64,000 nt of DNA, from NCBI GenBank assembly GCA_022819505.1, contig JAJEHD010000001.1, forward strand, positions 1 through 64,000, given 5' to 3'. Origin of the DNA: Acidimicrobiia bacterium. Its GTDB lineage: Bacteria > Actinomycetota > Acidimicrobiia > Acidimicrobiales > Aldehydirespiratoraceae. The position numbers and the translations under genes were made by a program. Each line of letters starts with the position of its first letter. Positions within the stretch are counted from its first letter, which is position 1. The notes below the pieces were generated by a model that had not been told where the DNA came from, did not search any database, and saw only the letters and a program-made list of their open reading frames with translations. Below are positions 27,847-41,930 of this stretch, one piece after another.

Positions 27847-28760
27847 CCGTCGAACCGCTCGCCGCCGGCGATGCGAGCGCCGTTGGCCCAGTCCCGGGCC
27901 GGAGCAGCCGGCCGCCCCTCCGACCGCACCGTCACCAGTTCCACTGCCCCGGAGCCGGCCGCGACCACCAGCGTCGCTCCCCCGCTGGACCGCGGTTCCA
28001 GCGAGATCGCGGCCGGGAGGCCGGGGCGGTCCGAGGCGGTAGCGAGCCGGGCGTCGAGGACCTTGAGCCGCCGGCCTCGGAAGGTCGTCCAGGCACCCCC
28101 CACTCGCACGAGCCGCAGGACGTGCTCAGCGGGAGCAGACCAGTCGATTCGCAGTTCCCCGGGGTCGACCTTGTGGGCCCAGGTCATCTCTCCTGTTTGC
28201 GGCACCGGCTCGCCGAACCCCGCCGCGAGCGCGTCGAGCAGCAGCCCGATGCCGAGTTCGCAGAGCCTGGCCCGCAACTCGTCGGCCGTTTCGTGCTCTG
28301 CGATGCCGGTCGACGTCCGCCGGTAGACGGCCCCGGTGTCGATCTCAGACGCAATGTCTATGAGGCACACCCCGGTCTCGGTGTCGCCGGCCAGGATCGC
28401 CCGCTCCACCGGTGCAGCCCCCCGCCACCGGGGCAGCTGCGAGAAGTGCAGGTTCACCGTGCGACGCGGCTCAAGAACGTCGTCACCGATGTACTCGCCG
28501 TAGGCGACGACCACGCCCAGGTTGGCCTCGACCGCGATCGCGTCCTTAGCGTCGTAGGTGACCTTCAGACCCAGGACCGCAGCCGCGTCCTCCACCGGCG
28601 AGGGCGTCGGTGCCTTGCGCCGCCCCCGGCGCTTCGGCGGCCGGGTAACCACCAGGGCTACGTCGTGTCCGGCCCCGCACAGCGCCTGCAGCGGCGCCAC
28701 CGCCACCTCCGGGGTGCCGAAGTAGACGACGCGCCAACCAGAGGCCGAGCGCGCCGTCAC
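27843..28760 (-). CDS. fmt: Methionyl-tRNA formyltransferase
   Basis: Formylates initiator Met-tRNA with 10-formyl-tetrahydrofolate. 305 residues. Motifs: VVYFGTPEVAVAPLQAL at 11-27, VVVAYGEYIGDDVLEP, and NLHFSQLPRWRGAAPVERAI with the family's Pro-Arg-Trp-Arg-Gly-Ala block, followed by GDTETGVCLIDI. The C-terminal tRNA-binding domain starts near 200. GTG at 28760 overlaps the def stop (GTGA). Together with def it handles N-terminal formyl-methionine. Confidence 0.96.
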   Translation of the reverse strand: MTARSASGWRVVYFGTPEVAVAPLQALCGAGHDVALVVTRPPKRRGRRKAPTPSPVEDAAAVLGLKVTYDAKDAIAVEANLGVVVAYGEYIGDDVLEPRRTVNLHFSQLPRWRGAAPVERAILAGDTETGVCLIDIASEIDTGAVYRRTSTGIAEHETADELRARLCELGIGLLLDALAAGFGEPVPQTGEMTWAHKVDPGELRIDWSAPAEHVLRLVRVGGAWTTFRGRRLKVLDARLATASDRPGLPAAISLEPRSSGGATLVVAAGSGAVELVTVRSEGRPAAPARDWANGARIAGGERFDG

Positions 28761-29317
28761 AGCAGGCGCAGACCGCCCGAAGGCTTGTCGCCTCCCGTGT
28801 CCGGCAGCCGTGACGATGTCGGCGAGCCGGGCCCGATCCCCATCTCGCGCAGCGTGCGCAGGGCAGCCTTTCGGGTGGAGTCATCGAGACGCTCGATCAG
28901 CAGGGTGCCGTCGAGGTGGTCCAACTCGTGCTGGAACAGGCGGGCCTCGAGTTCGTCGGCCTCGACGGAGACCTCGTTGCCGTCCAGGTCCCGGCCGACG
29001 ATGTGGACCTCCTTGGGCCTGACGATCTCCCAGGTCAGCCCAGGAACCGACAGGCACCCCTCGTCGTAGACCCACTCGCCGCCGGACTCGACGATCTGCG
29101 GGTTGACGATGGTGCGGGGGCCGTCACCCATGTCCCATACGAACAGGCGCTTCTGCACCCCGACCTGGGGGGCGGCCAGACCGATGCCGTCCGCGCTGTA
29201 CATGGTCTCGACCATGCCCTCGACGATCCGCACCAGAGTGCCGTCGACGTTGTCCACGTCGGCGGCGCGGCGCCGCAGGACCGGATCACCGATGATGCGT
29301 ATGTCGTAGGGGGCCAC
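28757..29317 (-). CDS. def: Peptide deformylase
   Basis: Metalloenzyme removing the formyl group from nascent proteins. 186 residues with the three motifs: GIGLAAPQVG (44-53), EGCLSVPG (86-93, metal ligand Cys88) and HELDHLDG (130-137, ligands His130 and His134, catalytic Glu131). GTG at 29317. Divergent from the RsmC-like gene with 25 bases between starts. First gene of def-fmt-rsmB. Confidence 0.97.
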   Translation of the reverse strand: MAPYDIRIIGDPVLRRRAADVDNVDGTLVRIVEGMVETMYSADGIGLAAPQVGVQKRLFVWDMGDGPRTIVNPQIVESGGEWVYDEGCLSVPGLTWEIVRPKEVHIVGRDLDGNEVSVEADELEARLFQHELDHLDGTLLIERLDDSTRKAALRTLREMGIGPGSPTSSRLPDTGGDKPSGGLRLL

Positions 29318-29342
29318 TGCTGTTTGAGGCTACCGTCGCGGT

Positions 29343-29981
29343 GTGGCCGATCCCGCTGCCCAGCCCGCCGGCGGCCAGTACTTCGAAGCCGAGCCTGCCG
29401 CCGCCACCTCGCCCCGGTCGATCACGGCGGACATCGGCGGGATGCAGCTCGGATTCGAGACCGATTCGGGGGTGTTCTCACCCGGCCGGCTGGACCCGGG
29501 CACCCACCTGCTGTTGGCGGAGTCGCCGCCGCTGACCGCCGGCGAGCAGCAAGTGCTCGACCTGGGCTGCGGATGGGGTCCGATCGCCTGCTTCGTCGCG
29601 CTGCGCTCCCCCGCCGCCGAGGTGCTGGCGGTGGACGTGAACGAGCGGGCCCTGGCCCTGACGGCGCGAAACGCAGAGGTCACCGGTGCGGGGAACGTGA
29701 CGGTGGCCCACCCGGACGCGGTGGACCCCGACTGCCGCTTCGACCGCATCCTGTGCAATCCGCCCATCCGCATCGGCAAGCCCGCCCTGCATGAACTGCT
29801 GGCCAGGTGGCTGGACCGGCTCGCGGCCGGCGGGCGAGCCCACCTCGTGGTGCAACGCCATCTGGGCAGCGACTCGCTGGCCCGATGGCTGACCGACCGG
29901 GGCCACCAGGTGACCCGCCTGCAGTCGAAGAGGGGCTACCGGCTTCTGGAAGTGCAGGCCCGCACCGAGTCAGACCCTTAG
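29343..29981 (+). CDS. RsmC-like 16S rRNA guanine-N2 methyltransferase
   Basis: 212-residue SAM-dependent methyltransferase. The sequence FETDSGVFSPGRLDPGTHLLL (38-58), SAM motif VLDLGCGWGP (71-80) and catalytic NPPIRIGK (139-146) match the C-terminal half of RsmC/RsmD-type enzymes that methylate guanine N2 in rRNA; actinobacterial members are single-domain like this one. GTG start at 29343. It is one of few plus-strand genes here and its end overlaps the convergent priA by 12 bases. RNA target is inferred. Confidence 0.85.
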   Translation: MADPAAQPAGGQYFEAEPAAATSPRSITADIGGMQLGFETDSGVFSPGRLDPGTHLLLAESPPLTAGEQQVLDLGCGWGPIACFVALRSPAAEVLAVDVNERALALTARNAEVTGAGNVTVAHPDAVDPDCRFDRILCNPPIRIGKPALHELLARWLDRLAAGGRAHLVVQRHLGSDSLARWLTDRGHQVTRLQSKRGYRLLEVQARTESDP

Positions 29982-31700
29982 GGGGTCCACTTCAACCCGC
30001 AGACGCCCTGCTGGACGGGGGCTGCGGGCCAGCAGGTCCAGCAGCGGGTCATGTGACGGGGCCCGCAGCAGGAACCGGCCGTCGAGCGGGCCCCGGATGC
30101 TCACCGTCGTGCCGGCTGATTCTCGCAGCGCCTCGATGAAGGCCTCTGCTCCCGGTCCGGAGACCACGACCTGCGCGCCATGGGGCGGCAGGCCCATCTC
30201 CCGGCGCCGCCAGCGCTCGATGTCGGCCACGATCGACGGGTCGGCGAGCACCGCGGCCCGCACCACCGGATGATCGGGTTGGCGGGTCTGGACCACGAGG
30301 CGCCCCTCGCCCCGGCGCCCGCCCACCAGCCGGGCACCGCGGGCCAGCAACGCCAACGCCTGCTCCGAGGCCCTCTGCCGGGGCGCCAGCAACTCCTGGT
30401 CGAAGTCCAGGAACACCACTGCCGCCGCGGACCGCAGGCGCCACAGCACAGCCTCGGTGCCCACCACAATCCGCTCGGAGCCCACCCGATCCGACTCTGC
30501 GGTCAACTCCCCCACCGGCTCCCCGGTGAGCGAAGCGAGATCCTCGCGGGCCCGGGTGACGCCCATGCGCAGGTTGCGAAGCACCGTCGAACCGCAGTGG
30601 GCGCAGACCATCGGGCGTCGTTCGCTTCCGTCGGCCGCTACCAGCTCGTCGTCGACGAGTCTCATCGGCAGCCGCCCATCGGTGGTGCGGGCCAGCTCGC
30701 CGCAGGCCTTGCAGGCCAGCAGCCGCCCGCGGCCCTTGCGGTTCAGCACGATTGCGACCCGTCCCTGGGCCCGAGCCAGGCGATCGCGCAGACCCTCGGC
30801 GAACAGGCCGCCCCGGACCGGGTCGTCGAGACGGCGATCCAGCACGTCGACCGCGGGCCAGCCGTCACGCTCGGCCGTCCTTCCGACGGTTCTCAATTCA
30901 CCCACGTCAAGCGCCTCCAGCGTCGGGACGGGTGATGCCAGCACGGCGGGCGCCCCAGCCCGCCGGGCTCGCTCCAGAGCCACCTCGCGGGCGTTCCAAG
31001 TCGGGGCCTGCTCGCTCTGGAGACTCTCGGAATGCTCGTCCAGCACGACCACCGCGGCCAGTTGCGGCATGGGCATCCACACCGCAGTGCGGGTGCCGAC
31101 CACCGTGGCGCCGGCCGCGGCCTGAGCCCAGTCGTCGAATCCCAGGGCGACCCGCACGCCCTGCCGTCTGAGATCGGCCGCGATGCGGCGGGCATGGGCG
31201 AGGGCGGGCACGACGATCAGCGCGTCGCCCCGGCGCGTCGCGGCGCCGGCCAAGGCCGCACAGTCGTCCGCGGGCGGGCAACGCAGCACGGTCACGGCTC
31301 CGGGATGAGAGAACATGTCGTCGTACCGCGCGGGCGAGCCACCGCTGGGCGTAGGCGCGATCCGGGCGGGTGCGGGGCCGGCGACCCCCCGGGACGGCGA
31401 CGCAGCCCGCAGGAAGTGCACGGTGCGGCCGGCCCACCGCCAGGCAGCCCAACGGGCCAGGCCGACGATGTCCGCGGGCGGACCCATGCCGGTGAGCCGC
31501 TCCAACCGCTGGAGTTCCACGCCCGCGGGCGGATCGACCCCGACCTCGGTGATCCAGCCCCGCAGGCGGCGACCGCCGAGGGAGAACCGCACGATCGAGC
31601 CCACCGCCAGCCGTTCGGCCCGGCCATCGGCGTGCCAGGCATCCGGGACCGAGTAGTCGAACATCCTGTCGAGGCGGACCACATCGGGCAGCACCCGCAC
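29970..31700 (-). CDS. priA: PriA-family primosomal protein N', helicase-dead actinobacterial form
   Basis: Replication-restart protein relative, about 576 residues from GTG at 31700 (VRVLPDVVRLDRMFDYSVP). The N-terminal 3'-DNA-binding domain is recognisable, and so is the C-terminal region (DFDQELLAPRQRASEQALALLARGARL, RRREMGLPPHGAQVVVSG). The Walker A motif of PriA is missing: the equivalent stretch reads TVLRCPPADDCAALAGAATRRG, and the DEEH box has become VVLDEHSES. Only four of the eight zinc cysteines remain (CKACG and CAHCG). This is the pattern of actinobacterial PriA proteins annotated as lacking helicase activity. A TTG at 31859 in the same frame, overlapping metK by 52 bases, would add a 53-residue low-complexity tail; no ATG or GTG lies between. 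Confidence 0.9.
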   Translation of the reverse strand: MRVLPDVVRLDRMFDYSVPDAWHADGRAERLAVGSIVRFSLGGRRLRGWITEVGVDPPAGVELQRLERLTGMGPPADIVGLARWAAWRWAGRTVHFLRAASPSRGVAGPAPARIAPTPSGGSPARYDDMFSHPGAVTVLRCPPADDCAALAGAATRRGDALIVVPALAHARRIAADLRRQGVRVALGFDDWAQAAAGATVVGTRTAVWMPMPQLAAVVVLDEHSESLQSEQAPTWNAREVALERARRAGAPAVLASPVPTLEALDVGELRTVGRTAERDGWPAVDVLDRRLDDPVRGGLFAEGLRDRLARAQGRVAIVLNRKGRGRLLACKACGELARTTDGRLPMRLVDDELVAADGSERRPMVCAHCGSTVLRNLRMGVTRAREDLASLTGEPVGELTAESDRVGSERIVVGTEAVLWRLRSAAAVVFLDFDQELLAPRQRASEQALALLARGARLVGGRRGEGRLVVQTRQPDHPVVRAAVLADPSIVADIERWRRREMGLPPHGAQVVVSGPGAEAFIEALRESAGTTVSIRGPLDGRFLLRAPSHDPLLDLLARSPRPAGRLRVEVDPLRV

Positions 31701-31807
31701 AACCAGTCCCGCTGAGGCGCTGTCTCCCTTCTCCGGCGCGCTTCCTGCCGGCGCCGGGGGCTCGCCGGGCGTCTCCCCGAAGGAGAGCCGACCCTGACTG
31801 CCGGAGT

Positions 31808-33021
<1,214 letters not shown>

Positions 33022-33025
<4 letters not shown>

Positions 33026-34275
33026 GGCCGCTCCCTGCTGTCGCTGGTGTCGTGATCTTCGAAGGGGCCGCCGCCGGCGGAACCCATGAGCGAGACCGCG
33101 ACGTCGAGCACCACCCGGGCCGCCTCCCGCTTGGTGGTCAGCGGGACATGATGGCGGGCGCCGTCGGCGGTGAACATCACGATCTCGTTGGTGTCATGAC
33201 CGAAGCCGACATGCTGCTTGGACACGTCATTGGCCACTATCACGTCGAGGTTCTTGCTGCGCAGCTTGGCGACGGCGTTCGATTCGATGTCCTCGGTCTC
33301 GGCCGCGAACCCGACGAGCACCTGACCGGGTCGCTTCGAGGCACCCAGCGCGGCCAGGATGTCGGCTGTGGGCTCCAGCTCCACCGCGGGCACACCCCGA
33401 TCCTTCTTGAGCTTGGTGCCCGAGGGCTGCGCGGGCCGGAAGTCGGCCACCGCGGCCGCCATCACCACCAAGTCGGCATGCGGTGCTTCGAGCTCCACTG
33501 CGGCGGCCATCTCAGCAGCCGTCTCCACGGCCACCACCCGGGCTGGGACTCCGGCGGCCTTCTCGCTCTGCGTGGTCACCAGGACCACCTCCGCGCCCCG
33601 GGCCGCGGCCTCCTCGGCCACCGCCGCGCCCTGCTTGCCCGAGGACCGGTTGCCGACGAAGCGCACCGCGTCGATCGGCTCGCGGGTGCCGCCCGAAGTG
33701 ACCAGCACGCTGGTGCCGGCCAGGTCGGGAACGGTCAGCACGGCCTCCACCGCGGCGACGATCTCGGCAGGCTCGGCCATCCGGCCGGGCCCGGAGTCGC
33801 CGCCCGCCAGAGGCCCCTCGGAGGGACCGACCATGGTGGCCCCGCGTTGGGTGAGCACGGCCAGGTTCTCCTGCACCGACGGCTGCTCCCACATCTCGGT
33901 GTGCATCGCCGGGGCCAGCACCACCGGTGCCCGGGTGGCCAGAAGGGTGGCTGTCAGCACGTCGCCGGAGCGGCCGGTGCGCAGATCCGATATCAGCCTG
34001 GCGGTAGCCGGACACACGACGACGGCGTCGGCCCTCTGGCCCGCCGCGGTGTGAGGAATCGGCCCGGACCGGTCATTCCAGAGCGAAGTGATCGCCGGCT
34101 CCGAGGCCAGAGCCGAGAAGGTGGTCTCCCCCACCATCCGCAGCGCACCCTCGGTGAGCACCGGCACGACATGGGCTCCCTGGCCGACCAGCCGCCGACA
34201 CACCTCCACGGCCTTGTAGGCGGCGATGCCGCCGGTCACGCCGAGCACCACGCAGCGGCCGTTGAGCGCGCTCAT
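33022..34275 (-). CDS. coaBC: Phosphopantothenoylcysteine decarboxylase / phosphopantothenate-cysteine ligase
   Basis: Two consecutive coenzyme A biosynthesis steps in one 417-residue polypeptide. The N-terminal flavin-dependent CoaC half has [19 protein letters not shown] (12-30), an active-site His in [20 protein letters not shown], and APAMHTEMW (with His where many bacteria have Asn, as in actinobacteria). The CTP-dependent CoaB half begins about residue 190: [27 protein letters not shown] and [13 protein letters not shown] at 34275; follows rpoZ by 21 bases. Confidence 0.97.
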
Positions 34276-34296
34276 GGAGTCCTCGTGGACCTCTTG

Positions 34297-34671
34297 TCAG
34301 GCGCCGACGTCGCCGGCAGGTTCCGGGGAGTCACCCCCAGCGCCGCTCTGCTCCGGGTCGCTCACATCCTGGAGATGGGCTCCCTCGAGCGGACCGGTCT
34401 CGTCGGCGGGCGGTTCGGCGTCGGGGTCGACCTCGACCGCCTCGATCTTGCCCGCGGCGACCTCCTCCAGGGCGATCGACAGGGGCTTGGACGAGGTGGA
34501 GACCACCTGGGGCGGTACGGAGGCACCGATGCCCCCGCCGAGCTGACCGAAGTAGTTGGTGATCTCGCGGCTTCGAAGCGCAGCCAGGGTCACCAGAACG
34601 AACTTGGACTCGGTCCGCTCGAGCAGGTCTTCGATGGCAGGCGTCATCATCGTGTCGTAGCCGTGGGCCAT
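34297..34671 (-). CDS. rpoZ: RNA polymerase omega subunit
   Basis: Small subunit that helps fold the beta' subunit. 124 residues: the actinobacterial omega core MTPAIEDLLERTESKFVLVTLAALRSREITNYFGQL and the second block VSTSSKPLSIALEEVAAGKIEA are clear. The acidic C-terminal tail (about 85-124, rich in Glu, Asp, Gly and Pro) is longer than the E. coli protein and looks disordered. ATG at 34671. Lies between gmk and coaBC, its standard place. Confidence 0.93.
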   Translation of the reverse strand: MAHGYDTMMTPAIEDLLERTESKFVLVTLAALRSREITNYFGQLGGGIGASVPPQVVSTSSKPLSIALEEVAAGKIEAVEVDPDAEPPADETGPLEGAHLQDVSDPEQSGAGGDSPEPAGDVGA

Positions 34672-34770
34672 GGCGCGCTCCGCTGGATCGGCCGACTAGG
34701 GAATCCTCACGCTACCAGCGACACCGGAGTTCCGGACCGATGGGCCGGAGCGGCGAGCGGGCCGCCGCGC

Positions 34771-35352
34771 TCAGGTACGCGCCGAAGCTGACCGGCGCCG
34801 CTCCCGATCCGAGGCGATGAGGGACTCGATCGCCTCCACGGCTCGGCTCAGGTCGTCGTTCACCACTATCTCATAGCCCATCTTGAGGGCTTCGGCTCGC
34901 TCAGAGGCGGTCTTCCTCATCCGGCGAGCGATCGTGGTGGGATCGTCGCCCCTGAGCTCGAGCCGGGCCCTCTGATGCTCCGGGCTGGGCGCGTCGACGA
35001 AGATCAGCAGGGCGTCAGACAGCAGTCCACGGACCTGCTGCCCTCCTCGCACGTCGATCTCCAGAACCACGTCGGATCCCTCGGGAGGGTCCGGAACCGG
35101 GGTGCCCTGCAGGTAGTCGAGGAACTCGACCCACTCGAGGAACCCATCAGCCGCGATCGCAGCCTCGAAGGCGGCACGGTCCACGAATCGATAGGCGTCG
35201 GCCGGTTCGGAGGGCCGGCGGGGTCGGGTGGTCCACGACCGCGACAGCCACAGCTTCGGGTCGCGCTCCATGAGCCGCTCGACGATCGTGCCCTTGCCCA
35301 CACCCCCCGGGCCGGAGACGATGATGACCGATCGGCCCGCTAGCGAGGTCAC
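34771..35352 (-). CDS. gmk: Guanylate kinase
   Basis: Converts GMP to GDP with ATP. 193 residues: P-loop GPGGVGKGT (14-22), GMP-binding LSRSWTTRPRRPSEPADAYRFV, and VLEIDVRGGQQV. GTG at 35352. The start codon is 55 bases from mihF, the usual neighbour in actinobacteria. Confidence 0.97.
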   Translation of the reverse strand: MTSLAGRSVIIVSGPGGVGKGTIVERLMERDPKLWLSRSWTTRPRRPSEPADAYRFVDRAAFEAAIAADGFLEWVEFLDYLQGTPVPDPPEGSDVVLEIDVRGGQQVRGLLSDALLIFVDAPSPEHQRARLELRGDDPTTIARRMRKTASERAEALKMGYEIVVNDDLSRAVEAIESLIASDRERRRSASART

Positions 35353-35407
35353 CCCGCGAGGCTACCGAGGCGAGAGCGCCTCGGCCGTACGACGGCCGCG
35401 TAAGCGG

Positions 35408-35719
35408 TCAGCCGAAGTCCGCGAGCAGCTGACTCCTCTGCCTGGTCCCCAGCCCGCGCAGGCGGCGGCTGTCGGAGATCCCGATTCGCTCCATCGCCTT
35501 GCGTGCCTTCACCTTGCCCACACCGGGCAGCGATTCGAGCACGGCCAGCACCTTCATCTTGCCAACGGTGTCATCGTCGACCCGGCCGAGCAGGTCCGAC
35601 AATGAGACGTCGCCAGCCTTGAGCTGGACGCGAAGCTCCGCGCGCTCCCGCCGAACCGCGGCAGCCTTGAGCAACGCCTCGCGGCGGACCTCGTCTGAAA
35701 TGGAAAAGGGTTGAGCCAT
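35408..35719 (-). CDS. mihF: Actinobacterial integration host factor (mIHF)
   Basis: Nucleoid-associated DNA-binding protein specific to actinobacteria, unrelated to E. coli IHF. 103 residues from ATG at 35719: MAQPFSISDEVRREALLKAA, then a long basic helix, then the DNA-binding helix-two-turn-helix region SLPGVGKVKARKAMERIGIS (about 63-82) and RRLRGLGTRQR. The frame continues upstream across the intergenic gap but that piece is not conserved. Its place between pyrF and gmk is the standard one. Strong evidence that the organism is an actinobacterium. Confidence 0.95.
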   Translation of the reverse strand: MAQPFSISDEVRREALLKAAAVRRERAELRVQLKAGDVSLSDLLGRVDDDTVGKMKVLAVLESLPGVGKVKARKAMERIGISDSRRLRGLGTRQRSQLLADFG

Positions 35720-35798
35720 GGGGTACGAGATTAGCTGAGCATGCGCTAGCGCGCCAGCAATTCCCGTGTTCGCTTCAAGCGCAAGAACTTCCAATTCG

Positions 35799-36479
35799 TT
35801 ACGGCTGGAGGCTTCGATGCAGACGCTCGGCCGCCTCGACGGGGTCGGCGGCCCTCGTGACGGGCCTGCCCACGACCAGCAGGTCCGCGCCGGCCGCCAA
35901 GGCCTGGACCGGCGAAGCGACCCTCCGCTGATCGTCCACCGAGTCCCCCGCCAGCCGGATGCCCGGAACGGCCCGGATCAGCTCCGGGCGGATGTGGCGT
36001 GTCGCGGTCAGGTCGGGCGCGGCGCACACCACGCCCGCGCAGCCGGCCTCGAACGCCACCTCCATGCGATCGGCCACCATGTCGCGGGTGGCGGCCACCT
36101 CGGCTTCGCTGGTGAGCACGGTCACGGCCAGCACTCCCGCGGGGCGGGTCGCGCCCTCGGCCAGCCCTTCGGCGCCGGCCCGGAGCATCTCGGTGCCGCC
36201 GGCGGCATGGATCGTCAGGTATGACACGCCGAGTTCGCCCACGACGCGGGCTGCACTGGCCACCGTGTTGGGAATGTCGTGGAGCTTCAGATCGCAGAAG
36301 ACGTCGTAGCCGAGGTCGATCATGACGCCGATGGCTTCGGGACCGGCCGCGGTGTAGAGCTCCAGGCCGATCTTGGCGACGCGGAAGTGTCCGGCAAGGG
36401 ATCGGGCCAGCCGAGTCGCGGCCACCAGGTCGTCGACGTCCAGCGCTACCGCGAGCCGGTCGCGCACTCCTTCATCCAT
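35799..36479 (-). CDS. pyrF: Orotidine 5'-phosphate decarboxylase
   Basis: Last step of UMP synthesis. 226 residues of the short, beta-barrel type: VALDVDDL (11-18), KIGLELY (36-42), and the catalytic cluster DLKLHDIPNTV (63-73) with Asp63, Lys65 and Asp68; C-terminal LLVVGRPVTRAADP phosphate-binding site. ATG at 36479. Lies 77 bases after pyrD. This is the type I enzyme rather than the longer form of mycobacteria and Streptomyces. Confidence 0.95.
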   Translation of the reverse strand: MDEGVRDRLAVALDVDDLVAATRLARSLAGHFRVAKIGLELYTAAGPEAIGVMIDLGYDVFCDLKLHDIPNTVASAARVVGELGVSYLTIHAAGGTEMLRAGAEGLAEGATRPAGVLAVTVLTSEAEVAATRDMVADRMEVAFEAGCAGVVCAAPDLTATRHIRPELIRAVPGIRLAGDSVDDQRRVASPVQALAAGADLLVVGRPVTRAADPVEAAERLHRSLQP

Positions 36480-36556
36480 CGGCTGCTCCCTCCATGCCTC
36501 GATTATTCTCTATGACGCCGGCCATCCCCGCATTAGAGGCTCCTACCCGCCCGGCC

Positions 36557-37477
36557 TCAGTGAGCTGCTCCGACCAGTTCGGCCACGCCGGCCAGATCGT
36601 TGTCGTCGCACCACTGCTCCAGCTCGGCGAGCACCTTCCACGGAGCGCGGGGGTCGGCGAAGATGGCCGTGCCCACCTGCACCGCCGACGCGCCGGCCAT
36701 CAGCATCTCGACAGCATCCGCGCCGGTGGCCACCCCGCCCACACCGACGATGGGCACCGCCGGGAGCTCCGCATGAACGTCGTAGACGGCCCGGACCGCC
36801 ACTGGATGCAGGGCGGCGCCGCTCACGCCGCCGCGCTGCCCGCCGAGGGCTGGGCGCCGCTTCTCGATGTCGATGACCAGCCCTGACAGCGTGTTGGTCA
36901 GCACCACCGCCTCCGCACCGCCCCGCACCGCGGCCGCGGCCATGTCCACCAGTTCCGGTGTGTTGGGGCTGAGCTTGGCCCAGCGCGGCCGCCCGCATCC
37001 AGCGGTGGCGGACACCACCGCCTCAGTCGCCTCGGCCGAATGGGCGAACATCCGCATGCCGTCCTCCGTGTTGGGGCACGACACGTTCACCTCGACGGCC
37101 ACAATCTGGGGAGGCCCGGCCGACAGAAGCTCAGCGGCGCGACGGTAGGCATCGACGGTGTCGCCCCAGATGCTGGCCACCACGTCGGCGCCTGCGTCGA
37201 TGAGGGCGGGCAGGTCACCGTCGAGCCAGGCGGCCACCCCCGGGCCCTGAAGCCCCACACTGTTGATCATCCCCGCCGCAGGAGAGCGCAGCGGGTGCAG
37301 CCTGGGCGGCGGGTTGCCCGGCCACGCTCCGTCACGCAGCGACTTCACCACCACCGCGCCGAGATCGCGGAGCGCACCGTAGGGCGCCAGCTCGGCGCCG
37401 TGCCCCGACGCGCCCGACGCCGTCATGACCGGCGCCCGCAGCCCAACGCTGCCGACCTGGGTCGCCAGCTCGGCCAT
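36557..37477 (-). CDS. pyrD: Dihydroorotate dehydrogenase, class 1
   Basis: FMN enzyme oxidising dihydroorotate to orotate. 306 residues with the class 1 active-site cysteine (Cys134) in EVNVSCPN, plus AKLSPNTPELVDMA, NTLSGLVIDIE and GVGGVATGADAVEMLMAGASAVQVGTA. Class 1 proteins are soluble; class 1B needs the flavin/iron-sulfur partner PyrK, which is absent from this operon, whereas 1A uses fumarate. Sequence reading does not settle 1A against 1B. Start ATG at 37477 follows directly after the carB stop with no gap (TAGATG). Confidence 0.94.
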   Translation of the reverse strand: MAELATQVGSVGLRAPVMTASGASGHGAELAPYGALRDLGAVVVKSLRDGAWPGNPPPRLHPLRSPAAGMINSVGLQGPGVAAWLDGDLPALIDAGADVVASIWGDTVDAYRRAAELLSAGPPQIVAVEVNVSCPNTEDGMRMFAHSAEATEAVVSATAGCGRPRWAKLSPNTPELVDMAAAAVRGGAEAVVLTNTLSGLVIDIEKRRPALGGQRGGVSGAALHPVAVRAVYDVHAELPAVPIVGVGGVATGADAVEMLMAGASAVQVGTAIFADPRAPWKVLAELEQWCDDNDLAGVAELVGAAH

Positions 37478-40808
<3,331 letters not shown>

Positions 40809-40822
<14 letters not shown>

Positions 40823-41930
40823 GGCAACGGTCCATCATCTCGGCGAAGCTGGCGAAGTGGTGCCGGGCGTCATGGGGCCCCGGTCCGGCCTCGGGGTGGT
40901 ACTGGACGCCGAAGGCGGCCTCGCCGTCGACCGCCAAGCCCTCCAGAGCGCTGTCGTTGAGGCACAGGTGGGTCTCGGTCACGTTGGGCACCGACCCCGC
41001 CTCCACCGCGAAGTTGTGGTTCTGGCTGGTTATCTCGATGCGGCCGGTAGCGGTGCAGCGGACAGGGACGTTGCCGCCGTGGTGACCGAAGCGCATCTTG
41101 AAGGTGCGCCCGCCGAGGGACAGCGCCAGCAGCTGGTGGCCCAGGCAGATCCCGAAGACCGGAACCTCTCCGACGAGGCTCCGCAACGCCTCGATCACCG
41201 GACCGGCCAGCTCCGGGTCGCCGGGCCCGTTGCTGAGGAACACGCCGTCGGGCTCCCGCGCCAGCACGTCCGCCGCGGGCGTGTGGGCGGGCAGGACGGT
41301 CACGGTGGCCAGATCCCCCAGACAGTCCAGGATGGTGGACTTGATGCCGAGGTCGTAGGCCACCACACGGCGAGGGCCGGTGCCCACGGTGTAGGGACGC
41401 TCGGTGGTGACCTCACTCACCAGGTCGACGCCGCTGGTGCCGGGCTCGGCTCGCGCCGCGGCCAGCAGCGTGGCCTCGTCGGCGGTGCCGAACGCGCCCG
41501 GCATGGCCCCGGCATCGCGTATGTGGCGGGTGAGCCGGCGGGTGTCGAGGCCGGTGATGGCGGGCACGCCGTGACGGCACAGGTAGTCGTCGAGGCTGCC
41601 GGTGGCCCGCCAGTTGCTCGGTCGCCGGGTCAGGTCCCGCACGATCACACCCCGGCAGTGGGGCCGGGACGACTCGGAGTCGGAATCGTTGGTGCCGTAG
41701 TTGCCGATGTGGGGATAGGTGAAGGCGATCATCTGGCCCGCGTAGGAGGGGTCGGAAATCACCTCCTGGTACCCGCTCATGACCGTGTTGAACACGACCT
41801 CGCCCGAGGCGACCTCCGCTGGGGCGCCGGCAGCCTCGCCCTCGAACACCTCCCCGTCGCTCAGCACCAGCAGGGCGGGCTCCGGCGCGGTCTGGGGTGG
41901 CGTCTTGGATTCGGTCACCGGCGTGGTCAT
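40809..41930 (-). CDS. carA: Carbamoyl-phosphate synthase, small chain
   Basis: Glutaminase subunit supplying ammonia to CarB. 373 residues from ATG at 41930 ([13 protein letters not shown]). N-terminal domain [29 protein letters not shown]-terminal class I amidotransferase with nucleophile Cys in [13 protein letters not shown], catalytic His in [13 protein letters not shown], and SQNHNFAV. Start overlaps the pyrC stop (ATGA). The open frame runs upstream into pyrC antiphase and is not part of the gene. Confidence 0.97.

Noticed and set aside
33052..34791. Plus-strand frame of 579 codons over coaBC and rpoZ
   Set aside because: Antisense shadow; coaBC and rpoZ are unambiguous.
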